DNA from: Lachnospiraceae bacterium
Lineage (GTDB): Bacteria; Bacillota; Clostridia; Lachnospirales; Lachnospiraceae
Direction of reading: 5' to 3'
DNA: 64,000 bases
Assembly (NCBI GenBank): GCA_024692905.1
Contig: JAILLY010000083.1
Location: forward strand, 1 to 64,000
Below, piece by piece: positions 52,630-61,671 of this stretch. Under the pieces are notes generated by a model. It saw only the letters and a program-made list of their open reading frames with translations. It did not search any database and had not been told where the DNA came from. Each line of letters starts with the position of its first letter. Position 1 is the first letter of the stretch. A program made the position numbers and the translations under genes.

Positions 52630-54414
52630 TTATACGAAACGCGTGGTCAATGTATCAACGGGGATACGTATCAGGATAGTGGTACCCACACCCTTCTCGC
52701 TCTCGACCACAACGCTTGCCCTGCCGTTTGTCTGCATCTTGAGACGCAGGCAGGCATTTATCATACCTATATGCTTATCTGTCTTGAGGCTGTCAATTGT
52801 ACAGTTTTTAAGCTTATCGTTAAGGAGGGCGGTCTCTTCCTCTTCCATTCCGTCACCGGTATCCTCCACTTCCATGAACAGGTTCTCGTCCTGCTCATAT
52901 ACCCTGACATAGATGTATGTTGTGCCGGCCTTGTGCTCAGCGCCGTGAACACAGGCATTCTCGACAAATGTTTCGAGAGTGAGCTTGGGCATATAATAAT
53001 TCTCGCACCCGTTCCGCAGGCTTATCTGATAAGAAAGCTTGTCACCGAAGCGGTATTTCTGAAGGTCAAGATACGCTTCAACAAACCTGAGTTCATCCTT
53101 GATCTTTACATTATCCTCGGACCAGTCAACGTTCTGCCTCTGAAGCAGCGCGAGACGTTCGATCATCCCTGCCGTTTCTTCCTCGCGTTTTATGATACTG
53201 TGCATCCTTATGCTCTCAAGGACATTGAAAAGAAAATGCGGATTGATCTGCGAATGGAGGGCAAGCAGCTCGGCCTGCTGGCGTGCAAGGTCCGTCTCCT
53301 GCTTCTTAAGTCTCTCCTCATACACCGTTTTTATGAGTTCCTTAAGCCTTAAGACCATCTGATTGTAATTACGCATAAGCGAGCCGATCTCATCACGGCC
53401 CGCAGCGTTTTCAATGGGCTCTAAGCTGTCGGAACCTTCATTTACGTTGTCAAACGCCTCGCTAAGGGTCTTAAGACGGCGGACAAACGACTGGTTTATC
53501 ATGTACATGAGTACTACCGGCAAAAGGATGTTTACCAAAACGAGCAGCACAAGCAGCATGATATTGCCGCGTGTAAAATGCATGAGCTTATCATCCGGAT
53601 CTTTTATAAGGACACGTAAGTTCATACCATATATTTCAAAGTCATTCTCATATGCAAAGGTCTCATTTCCGTTCAGCCTGTAGAACGGCGTGATCGCATC
53701 CGAATAACCCTCATTTGAATACAGTATCCTGGTGCCCTCGCATACATAGACCGGCATCGAATACTTCATGTCGTTAAACCTTCTTACCATGCTGCCGTAA
53801 TCTATGTCGACCTTAACGAGCTTCTCATACTTAAGATCCTTAAAATAGTTAAGCCTTCTTACAATGGACAGGCGCTTCCTGAACGTCTCCGTCCTGTGTT
53901 CATCTCCCACGAAATAACTTGTGAAGATTACATCATTTTCGGCCTTTTTTATCGCCTTATACCATTCCTCCTTCTCCTGAGGCGCAAGAGTCGCAAACGG
54001 ACCTCCGCTTACTATAGTCGGATTGGCGGTGTACATTACGATGCCAAGATCGCTGTTTGATAAGTTCATCTCGGCGAACGGGTTGCTTAGTATCGCATAT
54101 CTGGCAAGATAGAAATCTTCCGCTGTCTCGTATTCAATATCAAGATATTCGTTTAAGGACCTGTTTATGAACAGTCCCATTGTCGGCCTTACCGCTCCGT
54201 CCACCATATTGCGCATATCCGCTTCAACGGCGCTGGCAATGTTTCCCATCTCATAATTCATGCGCTCCCTGTCTTCCTTCCCCGCAATGTTCAGTATCAC
54301 GGCGTCGGTAACGAACAAAGGGAGGAGCACACACACCACGAACAGGACCACAAGCTTGCGCGTTATGGTAAGATCATCCATTATTCCCGTTATATGTCCC
54401 GATCTCTTTTTCAT
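52630..54414 (-). CDS. Sensor histidine kinase (YesM family)
   Basis: A 594-residue membrane kinase: helix 1 (about 17-40), outer sensor domain (about 41-290), helix 2, HAMP-like region, His_kinase domain with HSQINPHFLFNVLESIRMH, and an ATP-binding domain with ENACVHG and DTGDGM. The family senses carbohydrates. The ATG at 54414 is chosen; a TTG two codons upstream is possible and no strong ribosome site is seen for either. Confidence 0.92.
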   Translation of the reverse strand: MKKRSGHITGIMDDLTITRKLVVLFVVCVLLPLFVTDAVILNIAGKEDRERMNYEMGNIASAVEADMRNMVDGAVRPTMGLFINRSLNEYLDIEYETAEDFYLARYAILSNPFAEMNLSNSDLGIVMYTANPTIVSGGPFATLAPQEKEEWYKAIKKAENDVIFTSYFVGDEHRTETFRKRLSIVRRLNYFKDLKYEKLVKVDIDYGSMVRRFNDMKYSMPVYVCEGTRILYSNEGYSDAITPFYRLNGNETFAYENDFEIYGMNLRVLIKDPDDKLMHFTRGNIMLLVLLVLVNILLPVVLMYMINQSFVRRLKTLSEAFDNVNEGSDSLEPIENAAGRDEIGSLMRNYNQMVLRLKELIKTVYEERLKKQETDLARQQAELLALHSQINPHFLFNVLESIRMHSIIKREEETAGMIERLALLQRQNVDWSEDNVKIKDELRFVEAYLDLQKYRFGDKLSYQISLRNGCENYYMPKLTLETFVENACVHGAEHKAGTTYIYVRVYEQDENLFMEVEDTGDGMEEEETALLNDKLKNCTIDSLKTDKHIGMINACLRLKMQTNGRASVVVESEKGVGTTILIRIPVDTLTTRFV

Positions 54415-54450
54415 ATTCAAACTATACCACGGTCCATAATTTACTTCAAA

Positions 54451-54486
54451 CAGAAGAGCCGAACACTTATGTGTCCGGCTCTTCTG
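54451..54486 (-). terminator. Long hairpin before the sensor kinase
   Basis: A 16-bp stem with one A-C mismatch (54451-54466 with 54471-54486) and a 4-base loop. On the minus strand it is followed by TTTGAAG, a weak U tract. It follows the 99-residue gene and separates it from yesM. Confidence 0.6.
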
Positions 54487-54510
54487 TCAGAACGATATGA
54501 AATATCAGGC

Positions 54511-54810
54511 CTATTCATTCATATTATCATATACGTTCCTTACCGCTTCATCCTCGAACGGATTAACATCCATGACTCTTGATGCATTCAGCTTGCCCAT
54601 CTGCATTTGCATTCCCACAATGTCTACGAAATTCTTCGTCTCGCCGAGCTTAAGAGGATTCTCATTAACGGCACCCTGCGCAAGGCCCGAGAAATCAGAT
54701 CTCGAGGACGTTAGATCATTGCCGATCCCACTTATCCTGTTAAGACTCTTAGAGCTTACCGCATTCGTATTATACACATACGGGCTTACTCCCACAGCAC
54801 CAACTCTCAT
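54511..54810 (-). CDS. Unknown 99-residue protein
   Basis: A small soluble protein beginning MRVGAVGVSPYVYNTN, with many Asn and Ser and a VGMQMQMGKLNASRVMDVNPFE segment. No family recognised. The ATG at 54810 follows GGGAG with a 7-base spacer, which supports real translation, and a hairpin follows the gene. It lies 69 bases after trmD. Function unknown. Confidence 0.65.
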   Translation of the reverse strand: MRVGAVGVSPYVYNTNAVSSKSLNRISGIGNDLTSSRSDFSGLAQGAVNENPLKLGETKNFVDIVGMQMQMGKLNASRVMDVNPFEDEAVRNVYDNMNE

Positions 54811-54879
54811 AAGTATCTCCCACGATAGAGTCACATTTGCTATCCTATGTAACCATTCTACCTTAAGGGCCTCTTAAAG

Positions 54880-55638
54880 TCAATCATTTTTTTGCCGTTT
54901 TTCATTATTTTCATCATCCGTAACGGCCGAACGTTTAAGAAGGTCGGGACGACGCTCCGCTGTGCGTTTGAGTGACTGTTCATGACGCCATTTTTCTATG
55001 TTCGCATGATGTCCCGAGAGGAGTATCTCCGGCACTCTCTTGCCGTGCCAGACCTCAGGCCGTGAGTACTGGGGATATTCAAGCAGATCGTCCTTAAAAG
55101 TCTCAAACTCGGCGGATACATCGTTGTTAAGAACGCCGGGTATCAACCGTGATACGGCATCCACGATCGTCATTGCCGGAAGTTCACCTCCGGTGAGAAC
55201 GAAATCCCCGATAGAAACATTGTCCGTGACTATCTCCTCAAGTACCCTCTCATCTATACCCTCATAGTGGCCGCAAAGAAGTATGAGTTCCTCCTCCTTT
55301 GCGAATTCCTCTGCCATCTTCTGGTTAAACACCCTGCCCTGGGGCGTTAAATATATAACCCTCGGGCTGACCGGTTCCTTACCGTCACGGCCCCTGCCTT
55401 CATTTATCCTCCTTACCACGTCCTCATGGCACAGATAAACAGGCTCGGCCTGCATGAGCATACCGGCACCGCCGCCGTAAATATAGTCATCCACCTTATT
55501 ATGCTTGTTAAACGCATAATCCCGGATGTTTACGGCCTCAATATCAATGATCCCGTTCTCCATGGCCCGTCCGATGATGCTCGTATCAAGTCCCTGCATC
55601 ACCATTTCCGGGAAAAGAGTCATTATATGAAAGTTCAT
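54880..55638 (-). CDS. trmD: tRNA (guanine37-N1)-methyltransferase
   Basis: SPOUT-fold, knotted methyltransferase that makes m1G37 and prevents frameshifting. The 252-residue protein has MNFHIMTLFPEMV, GGGAGMLMQAEPV, LLCGHYEGIDERV and FVLTGGELPAM. The usual gene order rpsP-rimM-trmD-rplS is not seen: an unknown 104-residue gene lies where rimM would be, 9 bases upstream. Confidence 0.96.
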   Translation of the reverse strand: MNFHIMTLFPEMVMQGLDTSIIGRAMENGIIDIEAVNIRDYAFNKHNKVDDYIYGGGAGMLMQAEPVYLCHEDVVRRINEGRGRDGKEPVSPRVIYLTPQGRVFNQKMAEEFAKEEELILLCGHYEGIDERVLEEIVTDNVSIGDFVLTGGELPAMTIVDAVSRLIPGVLNNDVSAEFETFKDDLLEYPQYSRPEVWHGKRVPEILLSGHHANIEKWRHEQSLKRTAERRPDLLKRSAVTDDENNEKRQKND

Positions 55639-55647
55639 AACACCTCG

Positions 55648-55962
55648 TCAGTCAAGTATATTCTCTATGCTCGTGCGCAGCGCAACGACTGCTTTTTTCA
55701 GCTTATCGCGGTTCTTTTCGGTACTCCGGCCCTTTTTTATATCCTTTGACAACTCGATGATGAGCTTTTGAACGAGCTTCGTGGTATCGCTTATCTGGAT
55801 CTTCTCGGCCATCGTCACCGGGGATCTGTCACCCTTAACGCCCTGCCCGGCGCGTTCAACAAGCGCCCCTGCTTCACCAAGAAGAGCGGCAAGCTCCTCA
55901 TCCTTTATCTCACCGGCACCGTTTAACTTTGATCTTTCGTACTGTTTCCTGAATATGATCAT
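55648..55962 (-). CDS. Unknown 104-residue helical protein upstream of trmD
   Basis: A small, charged, mostly helical protein (DEELAALLGEAGALVERAGQG, LVQKLIIELSKDIKKG). No family recognised, no membrane segment, no signal. It lies 35 bases after the binding-lipoprotein gene and 9 bases before trmD, so it is probably co-transcribed with trmD. Not RimM, which is about 170 residues with a different fold. Confidence 0.6.
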   Translation of the reverse strand: MIIFRKQYERSKLNGAGEIKDEELAALLGEAGALVERAGQGVKGDRSPVTMAEKIQISDTTKLVQKLIIELSKDIKKGRSTEKNRDKLKKAVVALRTSIENILD

Positions 55963-55997
55963 ATCTTCACCTTGATCCGTCCGTCAGGGACGGGCAT

Positions 55998-56966
55998 TTA
56001 CTTAAGTGCTTCCTTAAGGACGTTAAGATCGTCCTCCATTACCGAAAGATATGTTACTCCGTTCTTAATATCCCGTGAAGTAACTGACTGCAGCGAATCA
56101 AGAGTCAGTATCTTTAAGTCCTTATCTGCCGTATTGTTCACAACCGACTCCGCAAGCCTGTGATCGGTCCCTTCAATGGTCATGACCGCATTAAGAGACA
56201 GTTCGTCCGCCTTGTCTGCAAGGAACGTGATAGTCTCAAAACTCGCCTCCGTTTCGGCCGAGCATCCCGCAAATGCGGCATAATACGTAAGCCCGTAGTC
56301 GGCCGTCATATAAGCAAAAGGAAACCTGTCTGCAAAAAGAAGGGTCTTTACAGGGGCATTTACCGTCACATCCCTGTATTCAGCATCCAGAGCGTTCAGC
56401 TTTTCTATATATGCGGTCGCATTTGCACTGTATGTTTCCGCATTTGAAGGATCCGCTCCGGCAAGGGCTTTTGCTATGCTGTCTGTAAGGACTGCGGCAT
56501 TCTTAAGGGACAGCCATACATGTTCATCGTATTCCTTCTCCCCTTCTTCCGCTTCTTCGCTGTGATCCTCCTGCATTCCTTCCACGGTCTCCTCTTCCCT
56601 GACAGAATCACCGAGCACATCAAGCAGGTTAATGACAACCATGTCCTTATTGACCGCCTCTTTAAGAGCATCTTTGACCCATTCGTCTGATTCTCCCCCT
56701 ACATATATAAAAATATCGCACGAAGAGATCTTCAGGATGTCAGAAGCGGTTGGCTGGTAACTGTGAAGATCCACACCGTTATCAAGAAGCAAAGTCACAT
56801 CGGCACCCCCGGAAGCATCTCCCAGGATGTTCATTACCCAGTCATATTCAGGGAAAATGGTGGTTACGATACTTATCCTGTCATCCCCTGCACCGGGAAC
56901 GGAACCACACGCATTAAGACCGCCGGCCAAAAGGACGGCAATTACGATCAGAATATATTTTTTCAC
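55998..56966 (-). CDS. Metal (zinc-type) ABC substrate-binding lipoprotein, divergent
   Basis: A 322-residue member of the ZnuA/cluster A-I family. Lipoprotein signal with LNAC (Cys20); first metal His in VDLHSYQPTASD; second in EHVWLSLKNAAV; preceded by an acidic loop with few His (EEETVEGMQEDHSEEAEEGEKEYDE region). Where other members have a third His (SHxAFxY), this one reads ADRFPFAY, so that ligand is missing. Start is GTG, 8 bases after AAGGGGG. No permease or ATPase gene adjoins it; it follows a tRNA and precedes trmD. Metal identity is uncertain. Confidence 0.82.
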   Translation of the reverse strand: MKKYILIVIAVLLAGGLNACGSVPGAGDDRISIVTTIFPEYDWVMNILGDASGGADVTLLLDNGVDLHSYQPTASDILKISSCDIFIYVGGESDEWVKDALKEAVNKDMVVINLLDVLGDSVREEETVEGMQEDHSEEAEEGEKEYDEHVWLSLKNAAVLTDSIAKALAGADPSNAETYSANATAYIEKLNALDAEYRDVTVNAPVKTLLFADRFPFAYMTADYGLTYYAAFAGCSAETEASFETITFLADKADELSLNAVMTIEGTDHRLAESVVNNTADKDLKILTLDSLQSVTSRDIKNGVTYLSVMEDDLNVLKEALK

Positions 56967-56988
56967 TATAAAGCCCCCTTAGGACCAA

Positions 56989-57071
56989 TGCCGGCGATGG
57001 GACTTGAACCCATACGTGGTTGCCCACAACAGATTTTGAGTCTGCCTCGTCTGCCATTCCGACACGCCGGC
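56989..57071 (-). tRNA. tRNA-Leu (anticodon CAA)
   Basis: An 83-base cloverleaf on the minus strand: 7-bp acceptor stem GCCGGCG/CGCCGGC, anticodon stem GCAGA/TCTGT around loop CTCAAAA (anticodon CAA at 57038-57036), a long variable arm with GTGG-GCAA-CCAC as in leucine tRNAs, and T arm ATGGG-TTCAAGT-CCCAT. Discriminator A; CCA is not encoded. It lies 60 bases after lysA and 22 bases before the binding-lipoprotein gene. Confidence 0.96.
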
Positions 57072-57131
57072 CAACCGGGATAACCCCGATCCCAAACAGC
57101 CATTTGATGATAGCATAACAATAACGATTTA

Positions 57132-58388
57132 TCAAGTAAAGTCATATAATGCGAACATATCATCAAAGGTCTCGCGCCTTCTTATGAGCTTAGCCGTTCC
57201 GTCGGAGGTTATAAGAACCTCGGCAGGACGGAGACGCGTATTATATGACGAACACATGGAATAACCGTATGCTCCGGCATCGAGCACGCATATAAGGTCG
57301 TCATCCTTTACAACAGGCAGTTCGCGGTCCTTGCAGAGTACATCTCCGGATTCACAGATATTGCCGCATACGGTAACCTTTTCCATTAAGCCGTCCTCAC
57401 GGCCAACCACACTGCCGTTCCTTATTATCTCAATATCATGCCAGGAATCATACATTGACGGGCGGACAAGGACGTTCATCCCGACATCCGTTCCCACGTA
57501 TTTTATACCGGAATTCTCCTTTATGGAATATACCCTGCCAAGGATAACACCGCCCTCGGCAACGCAGAACCTTCCGGGCTCACTCTTAAACAGCGGGGCA
57601 CTCCCGTATTCGGCCACAAACCTGTCAAGCTTTGCCGTAAATTCCCTTGAGAATTGATCCATATCGAATTCCTTCTCATCATCAAGCTTATGATAAGGTA
57701 TCCCGTATCCGCCGCCGAAATCGATGAACTCAAGATCTTTAAACCGCATCGCTATACGAAGCAGGTTATCAACTGCCGCAAGGAACGGTGCGGGATCCAA
57801 AAACTGAGAACCCACATGCTGGTTGATGCCGGTTATCTTAAGGTCATATTCCGCCGCGATCTTAAATATGCTGTCTATATCCTCTTCCGATATCCCGAAT
57901 TTGGTCTTCTTGCCGGCAGTGACCACCTTCTCATGATGTCCGGCGCCTACTCCGGGGTTTATCCTTACACTGCAGCTTCCGCCACGGTTTATCGATCCGA
58001 AGAGCTTAAGCTGGTCGAGACTGTCAAGGCTTACCGTTATACCGTTGTCTATCGCGAACTTCATCTCATCCGCGGATACGTTATTGCATACATAGAATAT
58101 GCGGTCCGGCGTGAAGCCTGCCTTAAGGAGCATTCGCATCTCGCCTTCGCTCATCGCATCGGCATTCAAGCCGGTCTCAATCGCTATCTTTAATACGGAC
58201 AGGTTTGTGTTCGTTTTACAGGAATAATTGGCCCTGTACGGATATTTAGTTATCACATTGGCAACTTTCGTCATCCTGTCCCGGATAATATCCTCGTTAT
58301 AAACATAGAGCGGTGTTCCGAACTTTTTTGCAAGTTCCTCCGGGTCATTTCCCTTAAAATAATCGATCCTTTCGATAAACGATCTCAT
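57132..58388 (-). CDS. lysA: Diaminopimelate decarboxylase
   Basis: PLP enzyme for the last step of lysine synthesis. The 418-residue fold-type III protein has the PLP lysine in YSCKTNTN, the phosphate loop DFGGGYGIPYH, EPGRFCVAEGG and the dimer-interface CESGDVL motif. The last gene of the hisHF-ung-MORN series before tRNA-Leu. A carboxynorspermidine decarboxylase is a related alternative but less likely given CESGD. Confidence 0.9.
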   Translation of the reverse strand: MRSFIERIDYFKGNDPEELAKKFGTPLYVYNEDIIRDRMTKVANVITKYPYRANYSCKTNTNLSVLKIAIETGLNADAMSEGEMRMLLKAGFTPDRIFYVCNNVSADEMKFAIDNGITVSLDSLDQLKLFGSINRGGSCSVRINPGVGAGHHEKVVTAGKKTKFGISEEDIDSIFKIAAEYDLKITGINQHVGSQFLDPAPFLAAVDNLLRIAMRFKDLEFIDFGGGYGIPYHKLDDEKEFDMDQFSREFTAKLDRFVAEYGSAPLFKSEPGRFCVAEGGVILGRVYSIKENSGIKYVGTDVGMNVLVRPSMYDSWHDIEIIRNGSVVGREDGLMEKVTVCGNICESGDVLCKDRELPVVKDDDLICVLDAGAYGYSMCSSYNTRLRPAEVLITSDGTAKLIRRRETFDDMFALYDFT

Positions 58389-58430
58389 AATATTTCTCCT
58401 TTGGTCATTCCTTTAGCAGTCATCCTGCCT

Positions 58431-59600
58431 TCAGTCTCCGAGAAAGCCTTCAACGCCGCGAAGCGAGCCGTCTGAAGTAAGATTTGATTTTCCGTCAGAC
58501 GATTTGGCTATTATATACTGTCCCTTTACTCCCGAATCCTCATCGCTTATCTTCTTGGCGACACCGTTCTCGGAAGTATATGTATACTTAACGCCCCCGC
58601 CTGCCTTGGATATTCCCTCAAGCGTCATGGAGCCGTTCTCAAGCCCGTTTGAATAAGTTCCCTTTATGACCTGCTTGGAAAGCCCCGATGCTCCTATCTT
58701 GTCCTTGTAATAATTCGAGGTACAGGTTCCTTCACCGTTTGGCTTGTCATCGCTCCACTTTCCGTCATACACGAATGAACCTATCGCCGATGACTCTGCA
58801 TATACGGCTCTCATCAGTATACCCTGTCCGCTTCGTACATTTGAGGCAAAATCACCGTAATAGTAGTAACCGTCGCTGTAGATGGCTATACCCTTTCCTT
58901 CTCTTACACCGTCTGCCGTCTTCGTTCCGTAATAAAACGAATTATCACCGACAACTTCATCCGCAAGATCCGTGAATTCTTCGGTCCTCATAAGTTCTTT
59001 TACATCATCAAGGTCGCCCGCCTCGAAACAGTCAAGCATCTTCTTTAAAGTATCATTATGTGACTCTTCAAGCGCCGCGCGCTCCTCTTCCTCCCTTGCG
59101 GCTTCTTCCTCTTCGGCCTGCTGCCTTGCCTTTATCTCCTCAACAGCCGCTATCTTCTGCATCATGGCCTCATCTCCGGTATTGTCATAACCGGTCTGAA
59201 GCGCCGTCATCATATTGGTCTCATCGCCGAGTTCCTCGTAAATATTTGCAATTCCCCAATACGGTGTCTTATTCTCCTTATTATACAGAAGCGACTGCTG
59301 ATAAGCCTCGACCGCATCCGCGGTTTCGGAACTGCTCTCGGCTATCTTGATGTAGGCATATGCCATGGCATTCCGTATCTCGGTGCTCTCGGGCTCATAA
59401 TTGAGCGCATCGTCAAAATACCTGACCGCGGTCTGATAATCTCCCTGATCCATATATTCGTTTCCGGTCCTTATCAGGTCTGCGAGTCTGTTTGCCTGCG
59501 AAAAATAACTCACTCCATAATATACAGCCATAATTATCACGGCGATCAGCAGTAAACCGGTGGCAACCGCAAGGATCACCCTTGCCCTTTTTGTGTTCAA
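58431..59600 (-). CDS. Membrane-anchored TPR and MORN-repeat protein
   Basis: A 389-residue protein: one N-terminal helix (about 8-32), two or three TPR units (about 40-150, EYMDQGDYQTAVRYFDDALNYEP), an acidic coiled coil (about 155-195, EEEEAAREEEER), then MORN-type repeats (about 225-330) with GKGIAIYSDGYYYYGDF, GQGILM and YDGKWSDDKPNGEGT. Start codon appears to be TTG at 59600, after GGAGGA with a 7-8 base spacer. No enzymatic domain seen. MORN repeats often bind lipid or mark cell-envelope proteins; here the role is unknown. Confidence 0.8.
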   Translation of the reverse strand: MNTKRARVILAVATGLLLIAVIIMAVYYGVSYFSQANRLADLIRTGNEYMDQGDYQTAVRYFDDALNYEPESTEIRNAMAYAYIKIAESSSETADAVEAYQQSLLYNKENKTPYWGIANIYEELGDETNMMTALQTGYDNTGDEAMMQKIAAVEEIKARQQAEEEEAAREEEERAALEESHNDTLKKMLDCFEAGDLDDVKELMRTEEFTDLADEVVGDNSFYYGTKTADGVREGKGIAIYSDGYYYYGDFASNVRSGQGILMRAVYAESSAIGSFVYDGKWSDDKPNGEGTCTSNYYKDKIGASGLSKQVIKGTYSNGLENGSMTLEGISKAGGGVKYTYTSENGVAKKISDEDSGVKGQYIIAKSSDGKSNLTSDGSLRGVEGFLGD

Positions 59601-59604
59601 TTAT

Positions 59605-60285
59605 TTATCCTCCAATGTTTTCGATCTGCCAGTCTATAGGCTCAAGACCGTTTTCCTCAAGAAACTTATTTGCCCTGTCAAAATGCCCGCATCCGAAAAA
59701 CCCTCTGTATGCCGAAAGCGGACTCGGATGTGGTGCCGTAAGTATGAGCTGGCGTTTATTGTCAAGCATAGACATCTTGGCCTTTGCGGGGCTCCCCCAG
59801 AGCATATAGACGATCGGACGGTCCTGTGCGTTAAGTATCCTTATCGCAGCATCTGTGAACTGTTCCCAGCCTATCCCCTTATGTGAATTGGCCTGATGGC
59901 AGCGCACGGTCAGCACCGTATTAAGCAGAAGTACCCCCTGTTTCGCCCATTTTTCAAGATATCCGTTATCGGGGATATAGCACCCGAGCTCATCATGAAG
60001 CTCCTTATATATATTCATAAGTGATGGGGGGATGTCAATACCCGGCCTGACGGAAAATGAAAGGCCGTGCGCCTGACCCGGTTCGTGATACGGATCCTGG
60101 CCGAGGATCAGCACTCTGACCTTTTCAAGCGGTGTCAGCGCAAATGCATTGAAAATATCATCCGAAGGGGGATATACCGTTCCTGACTTGTATTCGTTCC
60201 TGACCCTGTCATATAACGCCCTGTAATAGGGCTTCTTAAATTCCGCTGAAAGCGGAGTTAACCAATCGTTATCAATTGCAGCCAT
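59605..60285 (-). CDS. ung: Uracil-DNA glycosylase (family 1)
   Basis: Removes uracil from DNA. The 226-residue product has the water-activating loop GQDPYHEPGQAHGLSFSV, the DNA-minor-groove loop HPSPLSAYRG and the VLLLNTVLTV block. It shares one base with the hisF stop. Confidence 0.97.
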   Translation of the reverse strand: MAAIDNDWLTPLSAEFKKPYYRALYDRVRNEYKSGTVYPPSDDIFNAFALTPLEKVRVLILGQDPYHEPGQAHGLSFSVRPGIDIPPSLMNIYKELHDELGCYIPDNGYLEKWAKQGVLLLNTVLTVRCHQANSHKGIGWEQFTDAAIRILNAQDRPIVYMLWGSPAKAKMSMLDNKRQLILTAPHPSPLSAYRGFFGCGHFDRANKFLEENGLEPIDWQIENIGG

Positions 60286-61046
60286 TATAACCTCACCGGC
60301 ACACCCTTATCAGCCAGATATTTCTTAAGTTCTCCTATCTCAAGTTCTTTGTAATGGAATAGCGATGCCGCAAGCGCCGCATCCGCGCATCCGTCGGTGA
60401 GAGCCTCAAGAAAATGCTCCTTACTCCCCGCTCCGCCCGAGGCTATGACGGGTATATTCACTTTCTCGGAAACAAGCCGGGTCAATTCGATATCATAACC
60501 GGCCTTGGTCCCGTCGCAATCCATACTTGTGAGCAGTATCTCACCTGCTCCGAGCCCACATGCCTTAACGGCCCATTCAACGGCATCAATGCCCATATCG
60601 ACTCTTCCGCCGTTTTTATATATGTTCCAGCCGCTGCCGTCTTCCCGGCGTTTGGCATCGATCGCAACTACCACGCACTGGCTTCCGAACTTGTCGGCAG
60701 CACGCGAAATAAGCTCAGGATCCATTATCGCAGCCGAGTTTACCGCCACCTTGTCGGCTCCCTCCCTGAGGATCATACGGAAATCATCCACGGAACGTAT
60801 GCCTCCGCCAACGGTAAACGGGATAAAGATATTCTGAGCTATCCTTCTTACGAGTTCGGCCTTGATATCCCTCGAATCCGATGATGCGGTAATATCAAGA
60901 AACACGAGTTCATCGGCACCGGCACTGTCATACAGTTTGCTGACTTCGATAGGATCTCCCGCATCCCTTAAGTTTATGAAATTCGTTCCCTTTACAACGC
61001 GTCCGTTATTTACATCAAGACAGGGGATTATTCGTTTTGTATACAT
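60285..61046 (-). CDS. hisF: Imidazole glycerol phosphate synthase subunit HisF
   Basis: Cyclase subunit that uses ammonia from HisH to form imidazole glycerol phosphate and AICAR. The 253-residue TIM barrel has the catalytic Asp in [14 protein letters not shown] and AIDAKR, plus phosphate loops GGIRSVDD and [10 protein letters not shown]. It lies 3 bases after hisH. Other his genes are not in the window. Confidence 0.97.
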   Translation of the reverse strand: MYTKRIIPCLDVNNGRVVKGTNFINLRDAGDPIEVSKLYDSAGADELVFLDITASSDSRDIKAELVRRIAQNIFIPFTVGGGIRSVDDFRMILREGADKVAVNSAAIMDPELISRAADKFGSQCVVVAIDAKRREDGSGWNIYKNGGRVDMGIDAVEWAVKACGLGAGEILLTSMDCDGTKAGYDIELTRLVSEKVNIPVIASGGAGSKEHFLEALTDGCADAALAASLFHYKELEIGELKKYLADKGVPVRL

Positions 61047-61049
61047 ATC

Positions 61050-61655
61050 TCAAACCTTCAGGAAATTTTCAAGCATCTTAAGTCCCGCAGACGAACTCTT
61101 CTCCGGATGAAACTGGCACCCGAACAGGTTATCCTTTTCAACCGATGCGTGGATCTTCGTATTATAATCGGTCACTGCGGTAACTATGCTCTCATCCGCC
61201 GCTTTCAGATAATACGAATGTACGAAATAAACATAAGGTTCCTTTCCGGTCCCTTCAAACAGGCGTCCGTCATTTATAAGAGTCAGTGAATTCCATCCCA
61301 TATGGGGGATCTTGGTGTATTCACCGTCAGGTATCCTGAGTATCCGCCCTTTAAGCAGGGCAAGCCCCCTGACACCGGGTGACTCTTCGCTCTCCTCAAA
61401 CAAGAGCTGAAGGCCCAGGCATACCCCGAGGAACGGCGTCCCTTTGCTGACTGTCTCTGCTATCGTTTCATCAAGCCCGCTGCTCCTTAACCGTCCCATA
61501 GCATCACCGAAAGCACCAACGCCCGGCAGGATCACCCTGTCCGCGTTAAGGATCTTATCCCTGTCATTCGTAATGATATGATCGGCACCGAGATATTTGA
61601 GTGCGTTCACGACACTCCTTATATTTCCGGCATCATAATCTATAACTGCAACCAT
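61050..61655 (-). CDS. hisH: Imidazole glycerol phosphate synthase glutaminase HisH
   Basis: Class I glutamine amidotransferase that makes ammonia for HisF. The 201-residue protein has the nucleophile Cys in GVCLGLQLLFE and the His-Glu pair in QFHPEKSS. The start is 16 bases after the large acidic membrane protein gene. Confidence 0.96.
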   Translation of the reverse strand: MVAVIDYDAGNIRSVVNALKYLGADHIITNDRDKILNADRVILPGVGAFGDAMGRLRSSGLDETIAETVSKGTPFLGVCLGLQLLFEESEESPGVRGLALLKGRILRIPDGEYTKIPHMGWNSLTLINDGRLFEGTGKEPYVYFVHSYYLKAADESIVTAVTDYNTKIHASVEKDNLFGCQFHPEKSSSAGLKMLENFLKV

Positions 61656-61671
61656 TCTTTTCCCTCAGTCG

